Shown: in pieces, positions 8,732-16,936 of the stretch
Layout of the letters: each line of letters starts with the position of its first letter
Position numbering within the stretch: the stretch's first letter is position 1
Source of the DNA: Kaistia granuli DSM 23481
GTDB lineage: Bacteria > Pseudomonadota > Alphaproteobacteria > Rhizobiales > Kaistiaceae
DNA length: 64,000 bases
Reading direction: 5' to 3'
NCBI RefSeq assembly: GCF_000380505.1
Contig: NZ_AQYH01000017.1
Location: 1-64,000, forward strand
Translations under genes and position numbers: made by a program
Notes under the pieces: generated by a model
What the model saw: only the letters and a program-made list of their open reading frames with translations
Databases searched by the model: none
Told to the model about the DNA's origin: nothing

Positions 8732-9181
8732 TCACTGCATCGGGCGTGCGATGGCGCCGGGGCGGGGCTGGATCGACAGATCCTCGTCCTTCAGGTCCGT
8801 CTCGAGACTTTGCAGGATCGGGCAATGGGGGCGGTGATCGCCCAGGCAGGCGTTGACCAGCATGGTGAGCGTGCGGGCCATGTCCTGGAGACCCTTGATC
8901 TTCTTTTCCAGTCCGTCGATGTGGCCCTGCGCCAGGCGCTTGACCTCGGCGCTCTGCCGGGTGTCGTCCCGCCACAGGCCGAGGAGATCGCTGATCTCGG
9001 CGACGGAAAATCCGAAATCGCGCGCGCGGCGGACGAAGCGCAGCATATGGACGTCGGTGTTCGAATAGTCGCGGTAGCCGGAGGACTTGCGGTCGGCAGC
9101 TGGAATGAGCCCGGTCTGCTCGTAGTAGCGGATCATTTTGGCGGACACGCCCGATGCTTTGGATGCCTGTCCAATATTCAT
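8732..9181 (-). CDS. cueR: Copper-responsive MerR-family activator CueR
   Basis: A 149-residue Cu(I)-sensing activator that untwists promoters with an overlong 19-bp spacer. The winged HTH is at the N-terminus (NIGQASKASGVSAKMIRYYEQTGLI), then the dimer helix, then the metal loop CLGDHRPHC. This has the C-x7-C spacing that defines CueR-like monovalent-metal sensors. The start at 9181 (MNIGQ) matches the family. It lies 61 bp behind copA on the same strand, so copper should raise its own expression. Five CueR-type promoters between 11785 and 21556 are its likely targets. Confidence 0.92.
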   Translation of the reverse strand: MNIGQASKASGVSAKMIRYYEQTGLIPAADRKSSGYRDYSNTDVHMLRFVRRARDFGFSVAEISDLLGLWRDDTRQSAEVKRLAQGHIDGLEKKIKGLQDMARTLTMLVNACLGDHRPHCPILQSLETDLKDEDLSIQPRPGAIARPMQ

Positions 9182-9242
9182 CCATGTTCTCCCTGGAATG
9201 ACGCGGCAGCCGGTCCGGATCGGGACCGGCTGCCGCGGTTTG

Positions 9243-11744
9243 TCAGTTCGCCACCTTGAACGCGCGCAACCGCAGCGCATTGCCGAGCACGAAGACGCTC
9301 GACAGCGCCATGGCGCCCGCCGCGAAGACCGGCGACAGCAGGATGCCGTAGGCCGGATAGAGCAGGCCGGCCGCGACCGGGATCAGCGCCGTGTTGTAGG
9401 CAAACGCCCAGAACAGGTTCTGCCGGATGTTGCCGATCGTCGCCTTCGACAGGGCGATCGCGTTCGGAACGCCCTGCAGGCTGCCGGACATCAGGACCAC
9501 GTCCGCCGCCTCGATGGCGATGTCGGTACCGGTGCCGATGGCGAGACCCACATCCGCCTCGGCCAGCGCCGGGGCGTCGTTGATGCCGTCGCCGACGAAG
9601 ACGACCTTGCCGTACTTCGCCCGGAGGCGGCGAACCGCGTCGACCTTGCCATCCGGCAGGACTTCCGCGACGACCTCGTCGATCCCCAGCCGGGCCGCGA
9701 TGGCCTTGGCCGTGCGGGCATTGTCGCCGGTGATCATCGCGACGTTGAGGCCGAGAGCGTGCAGGGCCTTGATGGCCGCGGGCGTCGGGGCCTTGATCGG
9801 GTCGGCCACGGCGATGATTGCCGCGAGCCGGCCGTCGATCGCCGCATAGAGGGGCGACTTGCCCTCATTGCCCAGACGCTCGGCAACTCCAGCGAACGCC
9901 GCCACGTCATGGCCGAGCTCGACCATGTAGCGGTCTGCCCCGACCTCGACGCGCTTGCCGTCGGCCGTGGCCCTGACGCCGAAGCCCGTCACCGATTCGA
10001 AGTCCGACACGGCCGGCAGCGCGGTGCCTTCGGCCACGGCGGCGTCGACGATCGCGCCGGCGATCGGGTGTTCCGACTTGGCCTCGACGGCAGCCACAAG
10101 GCCCAGGACGGTCGACCGCTCGAATCCGGCCGCCAGTTCGAGATCGGTCAGGGTCGGCTTGCCCTCGGTCAGCGTACCGGTCTTGTCGAGCGCCACGACC
10201 TTGGCGTCCTTCAGCAGCTGCAGCGCTTCGCCCTTGCGGAAGAGCACGCCGAGTTCGGCGCCGCGGCCGGTGCCGACCATGATGGAGGTTGGCGTCGCTA
10301 GCCCCATGGCGCACGGGCAGGCGATGATCAGGACGGCGACGGCATTGACCAGCGCGAAGGTGAGCGCCGGCGACGGGCCGAAGGCGAGCCAGGCGGCGAA
10401 GGTCAGCGCCGCGACGACGAACACCGCCGGGACGAACCACATGGTCACGCGGTCGACCAGCGCCTGGATCGGCAGCTTGGAGCCCTGGGCTTCCTCGACC
10501 ATGCGGATGATCTGCGACAGGACCGTATTGCCGCCGACTGCCGTCGCGCGGAACGAGAACGCGCCCTTCTGGTTGACGGTGCCGCCGACGACCTCGCTGC
10601 CGACCGACTTGGAAACCGGGATCGGCTCGCCGGTGATCATCGATTCGTCGACATAGCTTGAGCCGTCGATCACCTCGCCATCGACGGGCAGGCGCTCGCC
10701 GGGGCGAACCTCGACGATGTCGCCGGAGACGACCGAGCCGATCGGCAGATCGACCGTCTTGCCGTCCCGGCGGACGCGCGCCGTCTTGGCCTGCAGGCCG
10801 GCCAGGCGCTTGATCGCTTCCGATGTCCGGCCCTTGGCCCGGGCTTCGAGCAGGCGGCCGAGCAGGATCAGCGTCACGATGACGGCGGCGGCTTCATAAT
10901 AGACGTTGATCGTTCCAGGCGGCAGGAAGCCGGGTGCGAAGGTCGCGACCAGCGAATAGCCATAGGCAGCCAGCGAACCGACGGCCACCAGCGAGTTCAT
11001 GTCGGGGGCGAGACGCCAGAGGGCCGGCAGCCCCTTCCTGTAGAAGCGAATGCCCGGAACGAAGAGCACGAGCGTCGTCAGCGCGAACTGGATGTACCAG
11101 CTCCACTGCATGCCGATCGTCGAATCGATAAGGCCGTGCACGCCCGGAATGAGGTGCGAACCCATCTCGATGAGAAAGATCGGCGTGGTCAGCACGGCCG
11201 CGATGGTGAAGTCGCGGGCCAGTTCGCGGCGTTCCGCTTCCTTCTTCTCGGCGCGCTCGGCGTTCTCGTCCTCGCCGCCTTGGCTGGCCGCCGCGCCGAT
11301 CACCTGCGCCTCGTAGCCGGCCTCGCCGATCGCCGCGATCAGCGCAGCCGCGTCGGCGGTTCCGTGGATCGTGGCGCGCTCCGTCGCCAGATTGACGACC
11401 GCTCCGGTCACGCCGGGAACCGCCTTCAGCGCGCGCTCGACACGGCCGACGCAGGACGCGCAGGTCATGCCCTCGATCGCGATCTCCGCAGGACCGGCCC
11501 CGGTCGTGAGCGCCGGCACGGAATAGCCGGCGTCCTCGATCGTCTGGACCAACTCGGCGCGGGCAACGGCCGCGCTGGTGGTTATGCTCGCACGCTCGGT
11601 CGCCAAATTGACCGATACGGTCTCGACGCCAGGGACGGCCTTCAGGGCTCTTTCGATCCGGCCGACGCAGGACGCGCAGGTCATGCCCTCGATGGGTAGC
11701 GATATCGTGCCGGTCAGGTCTGTTGCTCGAACGGGGGCATTCAT
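9243..11744 (-). CDS. copA: Cu(I)-exporting P1B-type ATPase
   Basis: An 833-residue inner-membrane pump exporting Cu(I) from cytosol to periplasm. Two N-terminal HMA domains each carry MTCASC (about residues 19-24 and 92-97). A membrane domain follows, then the actuator TGE in ITGEP, the transport motif CPC ([13 protein letters not shown]), phosphorylation site DKTGT, HP in EHPIAG, and [11 protein letters not shown] start at 11744 because AAGGAGG lies five bases upstream and the CueR promoter ends at 11785; the longer reading to 11804 would run into the operator. Next to copA are cueR downstream and the copZ1 gene divergent, the classic copper-efflux set. Confidence 0.96.
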   Translation of the reverse strand: MNAPVRATDLTGTISLPIEGMTCASCVGRIERALKAVPGVETVSVNLATERASITTSAAVARAELVQTIEDAGYSVPALTTGAGPAEIAIEGMTCASCVGRVERALKAVPGVTGAVVNLATERATIHGTADAAALIAAIGEAGYEAQVIGAAASQGGEDENAERAEKKEAERRELARDFTIAAVLTTPIFLIEMGSHLIPGVHGLIDSTIGMQWSWYIQFALTTLVLFVPGIRFYRKGLPALWRLAPDMNSLVAVGSLAAYGYSLVATFAPGFLPPGTINVYYEAAAVIVTLILLGRLLEARAKGRTSEAIKRLAGLQAKTARVRRDGKTVDLPIGSVVSGDIVEVRPGERLPVDGEVIDGSSYVDESMITGEPIPVSKSVGSEVVGGTVNQKGAFSFRATAVGGNTVLSQIIRMVEEAQGSKLPIQALVDRVTMWFVPAVFVVAALTFAAWLAFGPSPALTFALVNAVAVLIIACPCAMGLATPTSIMVGTGRGAELGVLFRKGEALQLLKDAKVVALDKTGTLTEGKPTLTDLELAAGFERSTVLGLVAAVEAKSEHPIAGAIVDAAVAEGTALPAVSDFESVTGFGVRATADGKRVEVGADRYMVELGHDVAAFAGVAERLGNEGKSPLYAAIDGRLAAIIAVADPIKAPTPAAIKALHALGLNVAMITGDNARTAKAIAARLGIDEVVAEVLPDGKVDAVRRLRAKYGKVVFVGDGINDAPALAEADVGLAIGTGTDIAIEAADVVLMSGSLQGVPNAIALSKATIGNIRQNLFWAFAYNTALIPVAAGLLYPAYGILLSPVFAAGAMALSSVFVLGNALRLRAFKVAN

Positions 11745-11784
11745 TGCCGCCTCCTTCATCGTTCCGAAATTCAAGTTCGGACGG

Positions 11785-11815
11785 AAGGTGGGGCTTCCAG
11801 CCATGGGAAGGTCAA
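11785..11815 (-). promoter_or_regulatory. CueR-type promoter/operator of copA-cueR
   Basis: On the minus strand: -35 TTGACC (11815-11810), a 19-bp spacer containing TTCCCATGGCTGGAAGCCC, and -10 CACCTT (11790-11785). The overlong spacer with a TTCCC...GGAA dyad matches the known E. coli copA promoter (TTGACC, TTCCCCTTGCTGGAAGG). The copA ATG follows 41 bp later. Confidence 0.88.
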
Positions 11816-11841
11816 GGGCCGAAAAATGATTTCTGCAGCGC

Positions 11842-11872
11842 TTGACCTTCCCATGGCTGGAAACCCCAGCTT
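11842..11872 (+). promoter_or_regulatory. CueR-type promoter/operator of copZ1
   Basis: TTGACC (11842-11847), 19-bp spacer TTCCCATGGCTGGAAACCC, and -10 CAGCTT (11867-11872). It is a mirror image of the copA element, differing by one base in the spacer, with 26 bp between the two -35 boxes. Confidence 0.87.
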
Positions 11873-11906
11873 GAGCGTCATGAGACCCAGATCAAGGAGA
11901 TTTCTC

Positions 11907-12119
11907 ATGGAACTCAGAATCGAGAACATGACCTGCGGCGGCTGCGCCAAGACCGTCACCAGGGCGATCCAGTCCGTCGATCCCGACGCAGGGATCGAGA
12001 CCAATCCAGCCGCGCGCCTGGTCCGGGTCGAGACAACGGCGACCTCGGCGGCGCTGCAAAGGGCTCTCGCGGAAGCCGGCTATCCGGCAACCGCGATCGG
12101 AACGGGAGCGATGGCATGA
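11907..12119 (+). CDS. CopZ-like heavy-metal-associated copper chaperone (copy 1)
   Basis: A 70-residue HMA-fold protein that would carry Cu(I) in the cytosol, probably delivering it to CopA. The metal loop is MTCGGC (about residues 9-14), with both cysteines. AAGGAGA lies six bases before the ATG, and a CueR-type promoter ends 34 bp upstream. It is divergent from copA. Downstream on the same strand are a TetR-type regulator and the multicopper oxidase, which may be cotranscribed (64-bp gap). It is about 70% identical by eye to the copy at 21585. Confidence 0.9.
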   Translation: MELRIENMTCGGCAKTVTRAIQSVDPDAGIETNPAARLVRVETTATSAALQRALAEAGYPATAIGTGAMA

Positions 12120-12183
12120 GCAAGCCCGTCCCGATTTTCATCACCATCAGACCCGGTCGCGCGATTGCAGGGAGCCGGATGTC

Positions 12184-12984
12184 ATGATGGACGCGATCGC
12201 CAACACGTCCAGGAGCCTGCCGGTCGACCTGAACTCGCCGGCTGGCCGGTCGCTGCCTGCCTCGCGGCACTATCGTCGGGCGCGCCAGGATCGCGGCGTC
12301 GAAACGCGCACGAAACTGCTGCTGGCCGCGCTCGATGTCTTCGGGCGCTATGGCTTCGAGGGCGCGGCGACGCGAGAGATCGCCAAGCGCGCCGGCGCCA
12401 ATCTCGCCGCCATCGTCTATCACTTCGGCAGCAAGGACGTGCTGCACCGGGCTGTCGCCGAACATGTCGTCGAGCAGATGGATGCGCGTATCGGCGGCAG
12501 CCTCGACCAGGCGGCGGAAGCTCTGGCCGGATCGGTCGACCGCCCGACGGCGCGCCGGCTGCTGCAGCGGATCGTCGACGCTCATATCGATGCCATGCTG
12601 GGCGAGGCCGAGGCCGAACTCTGGGGCCGTTTCATCCTGCGCGAGCAGATGGAGCCCTCCGCCTCCTTCGACGTCATCGACGACTTCATGCTGCGGTGTC
12701 AGAGCACGACGACGGAGCTGGTGGCGTTCCTTCGGGACCTCGATCCGCAATCGGACGAGGCGATGCTCCGCTCGTTCGCGATTTCCGGTCAGTTCGCCAT
12801 CTTCTGCGTCTCCCGCCCCATGGTGGAGCAGAAGCTCGGACGCGATTCTCTGCTCGGCGAAGACCACGCAGATATCCGTCGCGTCGTCGCCGAGCACATC
12901 GACCTCCTGGTCGGAGAGACCCTGACAAGCCAGCCACGCGATGCGGACAGGCCATGCGGGCCGGCAAAGCAACTCAAGTCATAG
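12184..12984 (+). CDS. TetR-family regulator with CecR-like C-terminal domain
   Basis: A 266-residue TetR regulator. A long, probably flexible N-terminal tail (about 40 residues) precedes the HTH, with TRTKLLLAALDVF, GFEGAATREIAKRAGAN and the recognition-helix end IVYHFGSKD. The C-terminal part (ELWGRFILREQMEPS... FDVIDDF) resembles the DUF1956/CecR ligand domain. No ligand can be assigned. It lies between copZ1 and the multicopper oxidase on the same strand, so it may adjust copper or efflux genes of this island. I see no clear palindrome near it that would be its own operator. ATG at 12187 is an equal alternative start. Confidence 0.82.
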   Translation: MMDAIANTSRSLPVDLNSPAGRSLPASRHYRRARQDRGVETRTKLLLAALDVFGRYGFEGAATREIAKRAGANLAAIVYHFGSKDVLHRAVAEHVVEQMDARIGGSLDQAAEALAGSVDRPTARRLLQRIVDAHIDAMLGEAEAELWGRFILREQMEPSASFDVIDDFMLRCQSTTTELVAFLRDLDPQSDEAMLRSFAISGQFAIFCVSRPMVEQKLGRDSLLGEDHADIRRVVAEHIDLLVGETLTSQPRDADRPCGPAKQLKS

Positions 12985-13033
12985 TCGACCGGCCCAGCCG
13001 TTCGCAGTCAAACGACCGAGAGGAAGACGATCC

Positions 13034-14578
13034 ATGTATCGGCGCACTTTTCTGGCGGGCCTTTCGGGCCTCGCCGTTGCCGGGCCCGTGGCTGCCCAGA
13101 TGAAGCATGATATGGGCGGGATGAGCGGCGGCCACGGCCAGCACGCCATGCCCGCGACGGACGCCAATCCCGTCCTGCCGGAAGGCCAGCCGCTGAAGGC
13201 GCTGCCGCGCCTGTCCAACCGATCGGCCGTGCCCGGCCTGTTCCAGGCGGAGCTGGTGGCCGAGCCAGGCGTCGTGCGGTTCGCCGAAGGGCTCGACACG
13301 CCAGTGCTTCTCTATAACGGCAGCACGCCCGTGATCGAGGCCAACGAAGGCGACAAGATCGAGATCCGCTTCCGGAACGGGATTCCGGGCGAGCCTACGA
13401 CGATCCATTGGCATGGCATGCCGGTGCCCGCCGACCAGGATGGCAATCCGACCGACCCCGTGGCGTCGGGTAGCGAGCGCCTCTATGCGTTCAATCTGCC
13501 GGAAGGCAGCGCCGCACCTTACTGGTTTCATCCTCATCCGCACGGATTGACTGCCGAGCAGGTCTATCGCGGCCTCGCCGGCATCTTCCTGGTCAAACCG
13601 AAGGACGATCCCATCCCGCCGGAATATGGCGACACGATCCTCCTGCTCAGCGATCTCAGGATCGCCGCGGACGGGACGATGCCGGAAAGCACGATGGCCG
13701 ATCTCATGAACGGCCGCGTGGGCGATCACGTGCTCGTCAACGGCCAGAAGAACCCCGCCATGGCCGTGGGTCTTGGCGAAAAGCGCCGCCTGCGTCTCTT
13801 CAATGCGACGAACGCGCGTTTCCTGAGGCTTCGGTTCGAGAACGCCAGCGTGACCGTCGTCGGAACGGATGGCGGGCTGATTGAAGCGCCCGTCGCCGTC
13901 GACGAGCTCCTGCTCACGCCGGCCGAACGGGTTGAGCTGATTGTTTCCTTCGACAAGCCGGGTGCGGCTAGGCTCACCACGCTCGACTATGAGCGCGGCT
14001 GGATGGGGCCGGACAAGCCGGCCGAGGCCGGAATGGTACTCTTGACGGCGAACGTAGCCGACCAGGCGGTGGCGGCGATTCCGCCCCTGCCGGCAAGGCT
14101 ACGCGCCATCGAAACGCTCGGGAATCCGGTTGTCACGCGCCGGTTCGTGCTGACGGAATCGATGGGCGGCATGGATCATGGCGACATGGCGATGAACGGC
14201 ATGGATCACTCCGGCATGTCCATGTCTTCCAGCGGAATGGACATGAGGTTCCTGATCAATGGCGCCAGCTTCGACATGAACCGCGTCGACGAAGTCTCGA
14301 GGGTCGGACAGGTCGAGCTTTGGGAAATCGTCAACGAGGCGGACATGGACCATCCGTTCCATGTGCATGGGACGCAGTTCCAGATTACCGAGCACGAGAA
14401 GGACGGGAATATCTCCCCGCCCGCCTATCGCGCGTGGAAGGATACCGTGAACGTCGCGGCCGGCGAGACGGTCCGCATCCTGCTGCGCCAGGATCTGCCG
14501 GGACCGCGCATGTATCACTGCCATATCCTCGAGCACGAACAGCTCGGCATGATGGGAACGGTCGACGTTCAGGCCTAG
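13034..14578 (+). CDS. Periplasmic multicopper oxidase (CueO/PcoA-like)
   Basis: A 514-residue blue copper oxidase, expected to oxidise Cu(I) to the less toxic Cu(II) in the periplasm. The N-terminus MYRRTFLAGLSGLAVAGPVAAQ is a Tat-type signal (RR at 3-4). A short Met/His-rich stretch follows (about 23-39). Copper ligands appear in all four expected places: HWHG (125-128), HPHPHG (166-171), HPFHVHG (about 439-445), and HCHILEHEQLGMMG near the C-terminus. A Met-rich insert (about 377-398, repeats of MxxMDHxxM) before the last cupredoxin domain parallels the CueO methionine-rich segment and may bind Cu(I). A strong terminator follows. The lack of a CueR site directly in front suggests cotranscription with copZ1. 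Confidence 0.92.
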   Translation: MYRRTFLAGLSGLAVAGPVAAQMKHDMGGMSGGHGQHAMPATDANPVLPEGQPLKALPRLSNRSAVPGLFQAELVAEPGVVRFAEGLDTPVLLYNGSTPVIEANEGDKIEIRFRNGIPGEPTTIHWHGMPVPADQDGNPTDPVASGSERLYAFNLPEGSAAPYWFHPHPHGLTAEQVYRGLAGIFLVKPKDDPIPPEYGDTILLLSDLRIAADGTMPESTMADLMNGRVGDHVLVNGQKNPAMAVGLGEKRRLRLFNATNARFLRLRFENASVTVVGTDGGLIEAPVAVDELLLTPAERVELIVSFDKPGAARLTTLDYERGWMGPDKPAEAGMVLLTANVADQAVAAIPPLPARLRAIETLGNPVVTRRFVLTESMGGMDHGDMAMNGMDHSGMSMSSSGMDMRFLINGASFDMNRVDEVSRVGQVELWEIVNEADMDHPFHVHGTQFQITEHEKDGNISPPAYRAWKDTVNVAAGETVRILLRQDLPGPRMYHCHILEHEQLGMMGTVDVQA

Positions 14579-14593
14579 AGTCGGTCCATGAAT

Positions 14594-14633
14594 GAAAAAG
14601 CCCGCCGCGAAGAGTTCGCGGCGGGCTTTTCAT
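14594..14633. terminator. Bidirectional terminator between the multicopper oxidase and reductase genes
   Basis: AAAAAGCCCGCCGCGAA and TTCGCGGCGGGCTTTT form a long GC-rich stem. There are A residues on the left and T residues on the right, so it can stop transcripts from both converging genes. Confidence 0.9.
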
Positions 14634-14673
14634 TGGAGCGGGGAGCGGCAGGGTCCTCTCGTCGATGACGGCA

Positions 14674-15702
14674 TCATGCGACCGCAACCGGCGTCGGCAG
14701 TTCCTCGGGAGTGAAGAACACGTCGGCGTGCAGGTCCTCCTGGCGCAGGCCCAGCGCGAGCGCCATCGCCATGGCTGCGTCCACCATCGGCGGCGGGCCG
14801 GCGACATAGGCCTTCCATCCGTCGAGGTCGGAAAGATCCTCCGCCACGGCTTGGGTGACGAAGCCGCTCCGATACCGCGCGGACTGCGCCGCGGACAGCA
14901 CGGGCACGAAGGCGAGATTGGGGTGCTGCCTGCCGAGGGCCTGGAAATGCTCGACGAGATAGAGATCGCGCTCGCTCCGGGCGCCGAAATAGACATGGAT
15001 CGGCTGCTTCATGCCGAGGGCGAGAGCCGTTTCCACGATGGACTGGATCGGCGCCAGCCCTGAGCCGCCGGCGATGCACAGGATCGGGCCGGCATGATGC
15101 TGGCGCAGCGAGGAAGAGCCGAGGGGGAATTCGAGCGTAACCCTGTCACCGAACTTCAACGTGCCGTGCACCTGTTCCGAGGTGAGCCCTCCCGGGACAC
15201 GGCGGATGTGGAATTCGAGGCCGTCATCGCCGGATCGGTTGGCCATCGAATAGCTGCGGGCGGGAACTCCCTGGAAGCCGACCTGCGCATATTGCCCGGC
15301 GGCGAACAGCAACGGAGCCCCGTCCTCGGGCGTGATCCGAACCAATTTGATGTCGTGGGTGAGATCACCAAGGTAGGTCACTCTGCCGTCGAGACGTCGT
15401 GGAGGCTGGACCTCCTCGTCGTCGCTGCCGAGCCAAGCGACGGCCGCGTCCGTCTGGGGAAGGGCCCGGCACGCCAGGATCAGGCCGCCGGCCTTTTCCT
15501 GGTCGGTGAGGGCGAAGCGCGAATGCGGGAGCAGATTGACCTCGCCCTCGATCAGCCGGGACTTGCAGGAACCGCAACGTCCGGACCGGCAACCATGCGG
15601 GTAGGGAATGCCGGCCGCGAGGGCAGCATCCAGAATGGTCTGTCCGCTTTGGACTGCAAGGCTGGTCCGGGCCTGCCGGATATCGACAAATGTGGCGGTC
15701 AT
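14674..15702 (-). CDS. 2Fe-2S/FAD/NAD(P) oxidoreductase (ferredoxin reductase type)
   Basis: A 342-residue three-domain electron-transfer flavoprotein like the reductase parts of phenol hydroxylase or methane monooxygenase. The N-terminal plant-type ferredoxin domain has CRSGRCGSC plus a later Cys (ILACRA), giving C-x4-C-x2-C...C. The FAD domain carries RSYSMAN and the NAD(P) domain GGSGLAPIQS and AGPPPMVDA. The gene starts 12 bp after the glutaredoxin-like gene and must share its CueR-type promoter. No oxygenase partner is encoded nearby. A role in copper-stress redox chemistry is inferred from this context only. The enzyme family is clear; its electron acceptor is unknown. Confidence 0.85.
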   Translation of the reverse strand: MTATFVDIRQARTSLAVQSGQTILDAALAAGIPYPHGCRSGRCGSCKSRLIEGEVNLLPHSRFALTDQEKAGGLILACRALPQTDAAVAWLGSDDEEVQPPRRLDGRVTYLGDLTHDIKLVRITPEDGAPLLFAAGQYAQVGFQGVPARSYSMANRSGDDGLEFHIRRVPGGLTSEQVHGTLKFGDRVTLEFPLGSSSLRQHHAGPILCIAGGSGLAPIQSIVETALALGMKQPIHVYFGARSERDLYLVEHFQALGRQHPNLAFVPVLSAAQSARYRSGFVTQAVAEDLSDLDGWKAYVAGPPPMVDAAMAMALALGLRQEDLHADVFFTPEELPTPVAVA

Positions 15703-15714
15703 GCTGCCGGTTCC

Positions 15715-15981
15715 TTACCGGTCCTGCGCCAGCCGGAGCACCTGGATCAGGCCCGGCTTCTGGCTCTGGAATGTTCCGTAGAAGACTTCGGAACCGACCA
15801 GGGTGATGGGCGCCACCCTCACACCCGTGCGCGCCTTGGCCTCCTCGGCGATCCGCGGGTCGGTGAGATCGCGTTCCTCGTAGGCGACACCCAACTGGTC
15901 GAGCCAACGCTTGAGCGCATGGCAATCCGGGCAGGTCGGGGTCGTGTACAGGAGAATTTGCGGTGCGCTGGCATCCGTCAT
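15715..15981 (-). CDS. Glutaredoxin/thioredoxin-like small redox protein (CPDC)
   Basis: An 88-residue thioredoxin-fold protein with active site CPDC (LYTTPTCPDCHALK, Cys at about 19 and 22) and the cis-Pro region VRVAPITLVG. Short family members such as this reduce disulfides or handle metal in the cytosol; no signal peptide is seen. I start at 15981 (MTDASAP) because AAAGG lies about nine bases upstream; 16008 would add nine residues. A CueR-type promoter ends at 16064, and the 2Fe-2S reductase follows after 12 bp. The pair therefore looks copper-inducible. Confidence 0.82.
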   Translation of the reverse strand: MTDASAPQILLYTTPTCPDCHALKRWLDQLGVAYEERDLTDPRIAEEAKARTGVRVAPITLVGSEVFYGTFQSQKPGLIQVLRLAQDR

Positions 15982-16063
15982 GGTGTTGCCTTTCGGTGAG
16001 TTCGACATGGTTTCGCTCGCGTCGATCGGCCTGAGAGCGGCCGGCTAGCGGAACCTTGTCGTC

Positions 16064-16094
16064 ACGGTGCGGCTTCCAGCGCTTGCAAGGTCAA
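16064..16094 (-). promoter_or_regulatory. CueR-type promoter/operator of the glutaredoxin-reductase pair
   Basis: Minus strand: TTGACC (16094-16089), 19-bp spacer TTGCAAGCGCTGGAAGCCG, and -10 CACCGT (16069-16064). It shares the -35, the spacer length and the GGAAGCC half with the copA element. Confidence 0.8.
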
Positions 16095-16284
16095 GTGCCG
16101 TCGTCGCACGGCAGAGGACTTGTGGAGGTGCGACGCAGCCTCGGGGAAATGCGCGCTAGCCGCGACCGGCTTGCGCATTGTGATCCCTCGCTCTTCCGCT
16201 AGATTGGGCCCGATAAATCCATATGGACTGCGCCTCGTCCCGAACGCCGACGAGCTTCGTTCCCAGCACAGGTAGTTCGGGCAG

Positions 16285-16680
16285 ATGACGTCTCGCAAAC
16301 CGACGGCCAAGGTCGAGAAACAAAATGAAGGCGCAGGGCCGGCGCGTGCCGCGGCGCCCGACGCGCTCTTGAGCCATGCCTCGCTGTCGCAGAACGAGAT
16401 CACGATCTTGGCGGAAACGTTCCGCCTACTCGGTGATCCGTCCCGGCTGCGGATTCTGCTGAGCTGCGTGGCGGGGCCGATATCGGTCGGCGATATTGCC
16501 GAGAGGCTGGAGCTGTCGCCGTCCCTCGTCAGCCATCATCTGCGGCTGTTGCGGGGAGCGCGTCTCGTCAGCGGCGTGCGCCAGGCCAAGCAGATCTTCT
16601 ACGAAATCGCCGACCAGCACGTCAGCCAGGTGCTGCAGGACATGGCGATGCACATCGCGGAAGATCACGCGGACGAGTGA
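16285..16680 (+). CDS. ArsR/SmtB-family metal-sensing repressor (alpha-5 site)
   Basis: A 131-residue winged-helix repressor. The HTH is in VGDIAERLELSPSLVSHHLRLLRGARLV. The last helix reads DQHVSQVLQDMAMHIAED, giving D-x-H-x10-H-x2-E, the alpha-5 zinc site described for SmtB (Asp, His, His, Glu). The alpha-3 Cys box (ELCVCDL) of ArsR/CadC is absent (PISVGDI). This predicts a Zn(II)/Co(II)-type sensor rather than an arsenic or copper sensor. Its likely target is the SmtB-like operator of the CDF exporter at 21946. A small palindrome, TCCATATGGA (16218-16227), upstream of the gene is of unknown value. It is separated by 160 bp from the RND operon, which has its own CueR-type promoter. Confidence 0.87.
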   Translation: MTSRKPTAKVEKQNEGAGPARAAAPDALLSHASLSQNEITILAETFRLLGDPSRLRILLSCVAGPISVGDIAERLELSPSLVSHHLRLLRGARLVSGVRQAKQIFYEIADQHVSQVLQDMAMHIAEDHADE

Positions 16681-16840
16681 GCCGGCTCGTTTGGCGCGCT
16701 TCTTGAGTGAAATTCACCACGTATCCAAAGACGAATTTCCTCGCCTCGAAACAACGGCATTGAAGTAAAGCCGGCGGTTGGTCGCCGCATAGCAAGATGA
16801 CCGCGCAAAAGACCGCCTTCGACAGAGTTTCGGAGGGGCC

Positions 16841-16871
16841 TTGACCCTTCCATCGTTGGAAACCCCACCTT
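16841..16871 (+). promoter_or_regulatory. CueR-type promoter/operator of the HlyD-RND operon
   Basis: TTGACC (16841-16846), 19-bp spacer CTTCCATCGTTGGAAACCC and -10 CACCTT (16866-16871), followed 66 bp later by the HlyD-type gene. The spacer contains a TTCCAtcgtTGGAA dyad. Confidence 0.85.
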
Positions 16872-16936
16872 CGCGAAAGAATCGACTGTCGCCGCAGGCC
16901 ACGGGCCTGGAAGGTTTCCCAACGAAGGTAAAAGAG

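Noticed and set aside
11744-11804. Longer N-terminus for CopA (start at 11804)
   Set aside because: It would translate through the CueR -10 region and spacer; the start at 11744 has a strong AAGGAGG site.
16218-16227. TCCATATGGA as the ArsR operator
   Set aside because: It is a short 10-bp palindrome without the ATGAAC...TATTCA features of SmtB sites; too weak to call.
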